Assembly (NCBI RefSeq): GCF_030704685.1
Contig: NZ_JAUZDX010000016.1
Location: forward strand, 112,920 to 176,919
From: Acidovorax sp. A1169
Lineage (GTDB): Bacteria > Pseudomonadota > Gammaproteobacteria > Burkholderiales > Burkholderiaceae_C
Direction of reading: 5' to 3'
Length of the DNA stretch: 64,000 nt
The translations under genes and the position numbers were made by a program. Of this stretch, positions 17,583 to 26,966 are shown one piece after another. Below the pieces are notes generated by a model that saw only the letters and a program-made list of their open reading frames with translations, made no database searches and was not told where the DNA came from. Positions within the stretch are counted from its first letter, which is position 1; each line of letters starts with the position of its first letter.

Positions 17583-18599
17583 TCACGCTTTGAGCTTGAG
17601 CAGATAGACCATCACACGCGCGGTGGTCAGGTCCAGTTCCATGAACTCGGTCAGGTCCTTGCCGGTGAGCCAGGACGCATCCCATTTGTTGGTTTTCAGG
17701 GTGCGCACCCAGGATTCATGCAGGGTGGCGGCTTCCACGGCGGTCACCATCTCGGCCAGGCGGGCGGCAGAGACGCCCTTGCCCGTGAACACGCCGCGCC
17801 AGTTGGCCATGACGGCATCGATCCCCTGTTCGCGGAACGCGGGCAGGCCGAACACGCTGCGCCGGGCCGATACGCCGATGGCGCGCAGCTTGCCGGCGGC
17901 AATCGCGTCACTGAACTCGCTGTAGCCCGACAGGCCCAGGGCGGCCTTGCCGGTGACCAAGGCATCCACCACTTCATTGCCGCCCGCAAACGGCCGGTAG
18001 ACCAGTGCTTCGGGGCTGGCCTTGGCGGCACGGGCCAGCACGCCCGCATAGATGTGGTCCACCCCGCCTGCGGAACCACCGGCCACCGGCAGGGCGGGCA
18101 GGTCGGCCTTCATGGCCGCCACCAGGTCCTTGGCGGTGCGGATGGGGGACGATGCGGGCACGGCGGCCACCAGGTAGTCGCTGGTCAGGCGCGCAATGGG
18201 CTGGATCTGCGTGAGGTCCACCGCCGGCTTTTGCAGCGCCACCGCACCCACCATCACCATGCCGCCCATGAGCAGGGTGTTGGCGTCGTTGGCGTATTTT
18301 TCGGCGTAGCGGGCCAGGCCGATGGTGCCGCCCTTGCCGCCCACGTTCTCGTACTCCACCTGGTCCACGGCACCCGCGCCCACCAGGGCAGCGCCCAGCG
18401 CACGGCCGGTCTGATCCCAGCCTCCGCCGGCATTGGCGGGGATCACGATGCGCAGCGTGCCCGCCAGCTTGGCGACCTTGGCCGGTGGGCGGGCCTGGGC
18501 CAGCGCCGTACTGCCAAAGGGTGTTGCCAGCGCGGCGAGCGCAGCCGCGCGGGTCAGCACCTGCCGGCGCCGCGTGTTCAGGGGGGTGTGGGCGGTCAT
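17583..18599 (-). CDS. Bug-family tripartite tricarboxylate-type solute-binding protein
   Basis: A 338-residue periplasmic binding protein. The start at 18599 (AAGGGAA upstream) gives a signal sequence with NTRRRQVLTRAAALAALATPFG, a possible Tat-type signal, cleaved near ALAQA. The mature protein follows the Bug pattern: LRIVIPANAGGGWDQTGRALG, VENVGGKGGTIG-like stretch and KDLVAAM. Bug proteins bind carboxylates, amides or other small acids for TctAB or for sensing; more than one hundred orphan copies are usual in Burkholderiales. No TctAB genes are adjacent, so its ligand is unknown. Confidence 0.92.
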   Translation of the reverse strand: MTAHTPLNTRRRQVLTRAAALAALATPFGSTALAQARPPAKVAKLAGTLRIVIPANAGGGWDQTGRALGAALVGAGAVDQVEYENVGGKGGTIGLARYAEKYANDANTLLMGGMVMVGAVALQKPAVDLTQIQPIARLTSDYLVAAVPASSPIRTAKDLVAAMKADLPALPVAGGSAGGVDHIYAGVLARAAKASPEALVYRPFAGGNEVVDALVTGKAALGLSGYSEFSDAIAAGKLRAIGVSARRSVFGLPAFREQGIDAVMANWRGVFTGKGVSAARLAEMVTAVEAATLHESWVRTLKTNKWDASWLTGKDLTEFMELDLTTARVMVYLLKLKA

Positions 18600-18722
18600 G
18601 GGTTCCCTTGGTAAGCGAATGTATCCATCTGCAATGGTGTGCGCTGAAACTGTCATTCAGCTGTCCAGAGTATCAGGGTATACGCGCAAGCGGATGACAT
18701 CTGTGGCCGCCACGCCACCATG

Positions 18723-18757
18723 AAAAACGCCCTGCGCCGCAGATGCGGGGCAGGGCG
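18723..18757 (-). terminator. Rho-independent terminator of rpoD
   Basis: On the minus strand an 8-bp stem GCAGGGCG/CGCCCTGC (reading the rpoD transcript: CGCCCTGC, 14-base loop, GCAGGGCG) is followed by TTTTT. It lies about 45 bases beyond the rpoD stop. Confidence 0.85.
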
Positions 18758-18767
18758 TCAGGACCGG

Positions 18768-18791
18768 AAAACCCCCGACAGGGGCTTTCAC
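18768..18791 (-). terminator. Second hairpin after rpoD
   Basis: On the minus strand AAAGCCCC, loop TGTC, GGGGGTTTT forms a short stem with a T run, 12-35 bases past the rpoD stop. It may act together with the stronger hairpin that follows. Confidence 0.55.
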
Positions 18792-18802
18792 TGGCAGGCC
18801 GA

Positions 18803-21175
<2,373 letters not shown>

Positions 21176-21243
21176 GAACAACCTCAGAATCAAAAACGGA
21201 CACAAAGAAAACGCAAGCGCCACAGATCCCGGCGCGGGTGGCA

Positions 21244-21266
21244 CTGCAAAAGCGATGCTTTTGCAG
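21244..21266 (-). promoter_or_regulatory. Hairpin in the rpoD leader
   Basis: A perfect 10-bp inverted repeat, CTGCAAAAGC / GCTTTTGCAG with a 3-base loop, lies in the ~220-base leader between the rpoD promoter and its start codon. A second, 6-bp stem (TGAGGG / CCCTCA, 21269-21284) is adjacent on the upstream side. There is no T run, so this is a candidate regulatory or RNA-stability element rather than a terminator. Confidence 0.5.
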
Positions 21267-21402
21267 CTTGAGGGGTATCCCTCAGGGGCAAGATGTCTGG
21301 GCGAACATTTGGTGTGCAGTCCTTGCGATGGGTGGGCGGTTGTGCGCGTTTGTCACGGTGGCCCGGCTCGGAGGTGCTGCTGTCGCTCTTGCCTAACCCT
21401 AC

Positions 21403-21411
21403 ATTATACCA
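21403..21411 (-). promoter_or_regulatory. Extended -10 promoter for rpoD
   Basis: On the minus strand TGGTATAAT matches the extended -10 consensus TGnTATAAT exactly. It lies 13 bases past the dnaG stop and about 230 bases before rpoD. No good -35 element is seen (TGGCTT at 17 bases spacing is poor), as expected for extended -10 promoters. Confidence 0.7.
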
Positions 21412-21423
21412 TTTGACGCAATT

Positions 21424-23502
21424 TCAAGCCACCTTGACGGTTGCGTTCAACAAAACCAGGCGTTTTTGCTCCAGCACACGGTAGCGCTCCAGGGCCGATG
21501 CGTCCTGGGCCGCCTGAAGGATCAGCACTTTCTGCTGTTCCTTGATGTCCTCGATGAGCATCCGGTTCAAAAGATCGCGCAGTTCCAGCCGGAGTTCCTG
21601 CGACTCGCCCTTGGTCTGGGCGTGGGCGCCGGTCATCACCTTCATGGCCAGGTCTTCGCATTCGTGCTCGCGCAGGTCCTCGCGCAGCACCTCCCAGGCC
21701 TGGGGGCCGTGCTCGTGGAACCGGCCTTCCAGCCAGGTGAACAGCGGCCCGTGGGGGGCTGGCTGTGCGCACAGGGCGGCGTGGTCGTCGTGTGTGAGTT
21801 CTTCCAGGAAGCCCATGTGCGACAGCAGCAGGCGCGCGGCGTGGTCTGCCCGGCCCATGGCGGGGGTGCGTGGCAGCCGTGGCTGGGGCGGCCAGGGGGA
21901 GTCCTTGTCTTTTTTCTTCCACTTGCCACCCGTGTTGACCCAGTCGCTGCCGCCGCCCTTGCGAAAGGGGGGCTTGCCATTGCCGGTTCCGCCATTTCCG
22001 CCACCGCTGTAGCCGCCATGGCCGCCATCGCTCGGGCCCTGGTACCCGCCGCCCACGTAATCGGGCTCATGCGGGGGGTGCCACCCGTCCAGGTCGGGCG
22101 GGGCGCCGCCCCAGGGCGGCTCATCGGCATAGGGGTTGGCGGCTTCCCGCGTGCGTGCTGGGCGCTGCTGGGGTGCCGGCGCCGGGGCGGGAGCGCGGGC
22201 GCCGCCAGGGTTCCACAGCTCGGACAGGTCGCGGGCGTTCAACTGCGTCAGTTCGGCCAGTTCGCCCAGCAACTGGCGCTTGAGCACGCCGTCGGGCAGC
22301 GCCGTCCACAGCGGGCGGGCGTTGCTGGCCATGTGGGCGCGGCCCTCGGCCGTGGTCAGGTCGCAGCCATCGCTGGCCGACTCGACCAGGAAGCGGCTCA
22401 GCGGCACGGCCTCGCTCACATGCTTGGCAAACGCATCGGTGCCATTGGCGCGGATGAAGCTGTCCGGGTCGTGTTCGGCCGGCAGGAACAAAAACTTGAT
22501 GCTGCGCGTGTCCGTGGCGTGGGGCAGGGCGCCGTCCAGCGCCTTGCGCGCGGCGCGCCGGCCGGCGTTGTCGCCGTCGAAGCTGAACACCACCGATTCG
22601 GTAAAACGCAGCAGCTTTTGCACATGATCGGGCGTGCAGGCCGTGCCCAGCGTGGCCACGGCGTTCGGAAAGCCCAGTTGCGCCAGGGCCACCACGTCCA
22701 TGTAGCCCTCGGTCACCAGGGCGTAGCCGTGCTCGCGGATGGCGGTGCGCGCCTCGAACAGGCCGTAGAGCTCGCGCCCCTTGTGGAACACCGGGGTTTC
22801 GGGCGAATTGAGGTATTTGGGCTTGTCATCGCCCAGCACGCGCCCGCCAAAGCCGATGCACTCGCCCTTGACGTTGCGGATGGGGAACATCACCCGGTCG
22901 CGAAAGCGGTCATAGCGCTTGTCCTGCCCGTCCTCGCCCACGATGACCAGGCCGCTTTCCTCCAGCAGCGGGTCGTCGTAGTGCGGGAACACGCTGGCCA
23001 GGCTGCGCCAGCCCTCGGGCGCATAGCCCAGGCCGTAGCGCTTGGCCACCGCGCCCGACACGCCCCGGCCCTTGAAGTAGGCGATGGCGCGCTGCGATTC
23101 GCGCAATTGGCGGCGGTAGGCGTCGCCGGCTTTTTCCAGCACGTCGGTCAGGGTGGCCTGCTTCTGGCGGGCGGCGGCGGCGCGCTCCTTTTCCTGCTGG
23201 GAGATGTCGTCGTCGGGCACCTGCAGGCCCACCTGCTGGGCCAGGTCCTGCACCGCCTCGACGAAGCCCATGCCCGCATGGTCCATGAGGAAGCCGATGG
23301 CATTGCCGTTCTTGCCGCAGCCAAAGCAGTGGTAGAACTGCTTGGAGGGGCTGACACTGAAGGACGGCGACTTTTCCCCATGGAAGGGGCACAGGCCCAT
23401 GAAATTGGCCCCGCCCTTCTTCAACTGGACGTAGCGGCCCACAATCTCGACCACGTCGGTGCGGGCTAGCAGTTCCTGGATGAATGACTGGGGGATGGAC
23501 AC
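21424..23502 (-). CDS. dnaG: DNA primase
   Basis: A 692-residue primase making RNA primers for replication. The N-terminal CHC2 zinc domain has ligands in CPFH (38-41) and CFGC (59-62). A TOPRIM domain follows (LVTEGYMDVVALAQ; FSFDGDNAGRRAARKAL). The C-terminal ~150 residues form the DnaB helicase-binding region. Between them (about residues 430-530) lies a low-complexity insert rich in Gly, Pro and Lys, which explains a length above the ~580-600 usual in Escherichia. No ATG fits; GTG at 23502, with GAGGA 10-15 bases upstream, begins SIPQSFIQELLAR. Unlike the classical operon, rpsU does not precede it. Confidence 0.97.
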   Translation of the reverse strand: MSIPQSFIQELLARTDVVEIVGRYVQLKKGGANFMGLCPFHGEKSPSFSVSPSKQFYHCFGCGKNGNAIGFLMDHAGMGFVEAVQDLAQQVGLQVPDDDISQQEKERAAAARQKQATLTDVLEKAGDAYRRQLRESQRAIAYFKGRGVSGAVAKRYGLGYAPEGWRSLASVFPHYDDPLLEESGLVIVGEDGQDKRYDRFRDRVMFPIRNVKGECIGFGGRVLGDDKPKYLNSPETPVFHKGRELYGLFEARTAIREHGYALVTEGYMDVVALAQLGFPNAVATLGTACTPDHVQKLLRFTESVVFSFDGDNAGRRAARKALDGALPHATDTRSIKFLFLPAEHDPDSFIRANGTDAFAKHVSEAVPLSRFLVESASDGCDLTTAEGRAHMASNARPLWTALPDGVLKRQLLGELAELTQLNARDLSELWNPGGARAPAPAPAPQQRPARTREAANPYADEPPWGGAPPDLDGWHPPHEPDYVGGGYQGPSDGGHGGYSGGGNGGTGNGKPPFRKGGGSDWVNTGGKWKKKDKDSPWPPQPRLPRTPAMGRADHAARLLLSHMGFLEELTHDDHAALCAQPAPHGPLFTWLEGRFHEHGPQAWEVLREDLREHECEDLAMKVMTGAHAQTKGESQELRLELRDLLNRMLIEDIKEQQKVLILQAAQDASALERYRVLEQKRLVLLNATVKVA

Positions 23503-23613
23503 CGGTGCATTTTCCTCTATCGCCGGCCGGGCCCCGGGTTCGCCCGCAGATCCCCGCCAGAACCCTGCGTTGTAATAGGGCGGTTCATCGTCCCCGCGAA
23601 GGAAATCCCTGCC

Positions 23614-25260
23614 ATGCCCCACATGTTCGACCAGCACCTGGACCGCAACCCGGCCAACTTCGCGCCCTTGTCGCCCCTGGGGTTCCTGGAGCGCACAGCC
23701 GAGGTCTATCCGGACCGCCTGGCCATCGTCCATGGTGAATTGCGCCAGACCTGGGGCCAGACCTATGCGCGCTGCCGCCAACTGGCCAGCAGCCTGAACC
23801 GCGCCGGCATAGCCAAGAACGACACCGTGGCGGCGCTGCTGCCCAACACCCCTCCCATGGTGGAAGCGCATTTCGGCGTGCCCATGGCGGGCGCCGTGCT
23901 CAACGCCATCAACACCCGCCTGGACCCCGAGACCATCGCCTTCATGCTCGACCACGGCGAGGCCCGCGCCATCATTGTCGACCCGGAGTTCACCGGCACC
24001 CTCGCCAAGGCCCTGGCATGGCGCAAGTCAACTGCGCCACTGCTGGTGCTGGAAGTGCAGGACGCCGTGTACGGCCCGGCTGCCCAATCCCTGGGCGGCA
24101 CCGACTACGACGCTTTCGTGGCGGCAGGCGATGCGCAGCACGCCTGGGAACTGCCCGCTGACGAGTGGGATGCCATTGCCCTGAACTACACCAGTGGCAC
24201 CACCGGCAACCCCAAGGGCGTGGTCTACCACCACCGGGGCGCGGCCACCAATGCCATCAGCAACGTGCTGGAGTGGGACATGCCCAAGCACGCGGTCTAC
24301 CTCTGGACCTTGCCCATGTTCCATTGCAACGGCTGGTGCTTCCCCTGGACGGTGGCGGCGCGCGCGGGCGTGAACGTCTGCCTGCGCCGGGTGGAGGCGC
24401 AGGCCATCTTCGACGCCATGCGCCAGCACGGCGTCACGCACTACTGCGGCGCGCCCATCGTGCACGGCATGCTGGTGAATGCGCCTGATGCGATGAAGGC
24501 CGGCGTGCCCGCTGGCATCCAGGCCATGGTCGCAGGCGCCGCGCCGCCCGCGTCGATGATCGAGGGTATGGAGAAGATGGGCTTTGACCTGACCCACGTC
24601 TACGGCCTGACCGAGGTGTACGGCCCCGCCACCGTGTGCGCCAAGCACGGGGCCTGGGATGACCTGGACATCGGCGAGCGCGCCCGCCTGAACGCCCGCC
24701 AGGGCGTGCGCTACCACCTGGAGCGCGACGTGCGCGTGCTCGACCCCGCAACCCTGCAGCCCGTGCCGCAGGACGGCGAGACCATGGGCGAGATCATGTT
24801 CAAGGGCAATATCGTGATGAAGGGCTACCTCAAGAACCCCAAGGCCACCGACGAGGCGTTTGCCGGCTGCTGGTTCCACAGCGGCGACCTGGCGGTGCAG
24901 TACCCCGACGGCTACATCAAGATCAAGGACCGCAGCAAGGACATCATCATCTCGGGCGGCGAGAACATCTCCTCCATCGAGGTGGAGGACGTGCTCTACC
25001 GCCACCCCGCCGTGCTGGCCGCCGCCGTGGTGGCCCGGCCCGACCCCAAGTGGGGCGAGACACCCTGCGCCTTCGTCGAACTTAAGGCCGGCGCCACGCT
25101 CACGCCCGAAGACATCGTGGCCCACTGCAAGCAGCACCTGGCGGGCTTCAAGGTGCCGCGCGCGGTGGTGTTTGGCGAGCTGCCCAAGACCAGCACCGGC
25201 AAGATCCAGAAGTTCGAGCTGCGCAAGCAGGCGGGGTCGGCCGAGGCCATCGACGTCTGA
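23614..25260 (+). CDS. Acyl-CoA synthetase (AMP-forming)
   Basis: A 548-residue ATP-dependent acid:CoA ligase. The AMP-binding signature YTSGTTGNPKGV is at residues 192-203, with DLTHVYGLTEVYGP and the hinge motif GYIKIKDRSKDIIISGGENI further on. The C-terminal catalytic lysine is in TSTGKIQKFELR. Such enzymes activate medium- or short-chain carboxylic acids (relatives include FadK and methylmercaptopropionate-CoA ligases); the exact acid cannot be read from sequence. GAAGGA precedes the ATG. It is divergent from dnaG and ends three bases before the convergent LysR gene. Confidence 0.93.
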   Translation: MPHMFDQHLDRNPANFAPLSPLGFLERTAEVYPDRLAIVHGELRQTWGQTYARCRQLASSLNRAGIAKNDTVAALLPNTPPMVEAHFGVPMAGAVLNAINTRLDPETIAFMLDHGEARAIIVDPEFTGTLAKALAWRKSTAPLLVLEVQDAVYGPAAQSLGGTDYDAFVAAGDAQHAWELPADEWDAIALNYTSGTTGNPKGVVYHHRGAATNAISNVLEWDMPKHAVYLWTLPMFHCNGWCFPWTVAARAGVNVCLRRVEAQAIFDAMRQHGVTHYCGAPIVHGMLVNAPDAMKAGVPAGIQAMVAGAAPPASMIEGMEKMGFDLTHVYGLTEVYGPATVCAKHGAWDDLDIGERARLNARQGVRYHLERDVRVLDPATLQPVPQDGETMGEIMFKGNIVMKGYLKNPKATDEAFAGCWFHSGDLAVQYPDGYIKIKDRSKDIIISGGENISSIEVEDVLYRHPAVLAAAVVARPDPKWGETPCAFVELKAGATLTPEDIVAHCKQHLAGFKVPRAVVFGELPKTSTGKIQKFELRKQAGSAEAIDV

Positions 25261-25263
25261 GCC

Positions 25264-26163
25264 TCAACCCAGGCCTGTGCTGCTTTCCAGTTGGCTCTGC
25301 AGCCACTGCGCAAAGCACAGCGCCTCTGGTGTCGCGTCGGGCGCCAGGCCATAGTAGTGGCGCGTGAGCGGCAGGCGCAGGGCGGGCAGGGGGCACACCA
25401 GGCGGCCGGCGGCCAGGTCGTGCGCCACCAGCGAAGCCGGGGCCAGCGCAAAGCCCAGGCCATCGAGCGCGGCCTGCAACACGAAGTGCAGGTGGTCGAA
25501 TTGCAGCTGGCTCGCGGGCCGCAGGCGCGGTGCACCCACCTGGCGCTTCCAGTGGTCCCAGTCGTCGGGGCGCGAGCGCGACCACAGCAGGGCGTGGGCG
25601 GCCAGGTCGCGGGGGCCGTCAACGGGTGCGTTGGCAAGCAGCGCCGGCGTGCCCACGATCAGTGCCTCGTCCAGAAGGAAGGGCTGCACGGCGATGGACG
25701 CCGGCCAGCCCGCGTTGCGGCCGCGGCGGATCGCCACATCGAAATGCTCGCTGGCCTGGTCGGGCGAGACGGTGCTGGTGACCACCTGGGGGGAGATGCC
25801 AGGAAACTGCGCCACGAAGGCCGGCAGCCGGGGGATGACCCAGCGCACCGCGAACGAGGGCCGCACGTTGATGGTGACCGTGCGCGCGGGTGCCTCGTCC
25901 ATCAGCGCCCGGGCGGCCGCGCCGATCTGTTCCAGCGCCGGCGCCACCTCGGCAAAGAAGTGCTGCCCCTCGGGCGTGAGCGACACCTGCCGCACGCGCC
26001 GCTCGAACAGCGCCACGCCCAGGAATTCTTCGAGCGCCTTGACCTGCCGGCTGATGGCACCATGCGTCACGAACAGCTCGGCCGCCGCCAGCGTGAAGCT
26101 CTGGTGGCGTGCTGCAGCGGCAAAGGCGCGCACGGCATTGAGCGGGGGCAGGCGGGGTGTCAT
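25264..26163 (-). CDS. LysR-family transcriptional regulator (GcvA-like)
   Basis: A 299-residue regulator. The N-terminal winged helix-turn-helix MTPRLPPLNAVRAFAAAARHQ with ELFVTHGAISRQVKALEEFLG is the usual opening of GcvA/AmpR-type LysR proteins; the rest is the type-2 periplasmic-binding-protein-like effector domain. The ATG at 26163 is chosen over one seven codons earlier because family members begin at this motif and it has GAGA upstream. It is divergent from the PPOX-type flavoprotein gene across 116 bases and probably regulates that gene and itself. The effector is unknown. Confidence 0.93.
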   Translation of the reverse strand: MTPRLPPLNAVRAFAAAARHQSFTLAAAELFVTHGAISRQVKALEEFLGVALFERRVRQVSLTPEGQHFFAEVAPALEQIGAAARALMDEAPARTVTINVRPSFAVRWVIPRLPAFVAQFPGISPQVVTSTVSPDQASEHFDVAIRRGRNAGWPASIAVQPFLLDEALIVGTPALLANAPVDGPRDLAAHALLWSRSRPDDWDHWKRQVGAPRLRPASQLQFDHLHFVLQAALDGLGFALAPASLVAHDLAAGRLVCPLPALRLPLTRHYYGLAPDATPEALCFAQWLQSQLESSTGLG

Positions 26164-26279
26164 GTGTGTGATTTTCTCACGCATGGGCGGCCGTAAACTC
26201 GTTTGCCGCTGGCGCTGCCGCGCTGCACCATGGCGGCCATGACACCCGCAATCTTCGCCATCAACCCCTGGAACCTGAC

Positions 26280-26912
26280 ATGACCGCCACCGTTGTCGAT
26301 ACCGCCCATTCCATCGAGAGCATTGCCCAGCTCGAAGCCTTGTTCGGCACGCCCGGCGAGGCCTCGCTGTCCAAGGAGGTGCCCTTCGTGCACCCCTCGT
26401 ACCGCGCGATGATCGAGGCATCTCCCTTCGCGGTGTTGGCCACCTCCGGCCAGGGCGGGCTCGATGCCTCGCCGCGCGGCGATGCGCCGGGCTTTGTGCA
26501 GGTGCTGGACGAGCGCACCCTGCTGCTGCCCGAGCGGCGCGGCAACAACCGCGTGGACAGCCTGCGCAACATCGTGGCCGACCCGCGCGTGGCGCTGCTG
26601 TTCCTGATCCCCGGCGTGGGCGAGACGCTGCGGGTCAATGGCCGCGCCAGCATCACCACGGCACCCGATCTGATGGAGCGCTTCGTGGTCAGTGGCCAGG
26701 CGCCCAAGTGCGTGGTGCGCATCGCGGTGGAGGCCGTGTACTTCCAGTGTGCGCGCGCCATCCTGCGCTCGCGCTTGTGGGAGGCCACCGAGCCCGGTGT
26801 GCCCCGGCCCGTGCCCACACCCGGCGCCATCCTCTCGGCCATCAGCCAGAGCTTCGATGGCGCGGCCTATGACCAGGCGCTGCCGGAGCGCCAACGCACG
26901 ACTTTGTACTAG
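26280..26912 (+). CDS. Pyridoxamine 5'-phosphate oxidase-type FMN protein (MSMEG_1061-like)
   Basis: A 210-residue FMN-binding split-barrel protein. SPFAVLATSGQGGLDASPRGDAPGFV and LLLPERRGNNRVDSLRNIVADPRVALLFLIPG are typical of the PPOX flavoproteins annotated near MSMEG_1061. They bind FMN but are usually not true PNPOx enzymes. Roles in detoxification of xenobiotics or reactive species are known in relatives; the substrate here is not evident. It is preceded by a divergent LysR regulator, its likely controller. Confidence 0.88.
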   Translation: MTATVVDTAHSIESIAQLEALFGTPGEASLSKEVPFVHPSYRAMIEASPFAVLATSGQGGLDASPRGDAPGFVQVLDERTLLLPERRGNNRVDSLRNIVADPRVALLFLIPGVGETLRVNGRASITTAPDLMERFVVSGQAPKCVVRIAVEAVYFQCARAILRSRLWEATEPGVPRPVPTPGAILSAISQSFDGAAYDQALPERQRTTLY

Positions 26913-26913
26913 A

Positions 26914-26956
26914 ACAAAAAAAAGGCCGCCGCAGGCGATGTGCCCGCGGCGGCCTT
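26914..26956 (-). terminator. Terminator of the dihaem lipoprotein gene
   Basis: A perfect 11-bp stem AAGGCCGCCGC / GCGGCGGCCTT (26922-26956, 13-base loop). On the minus strand it is followed by an unbroken T run, making a strong intrinsic terminator 11 bases beyond the stop of the gene at 26967. On the plus strand the T run is missing, so it serves the PPOX gene less well. Confidence 0.85.
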
Positions 26957-26966
26957 CAGGGCTGGA

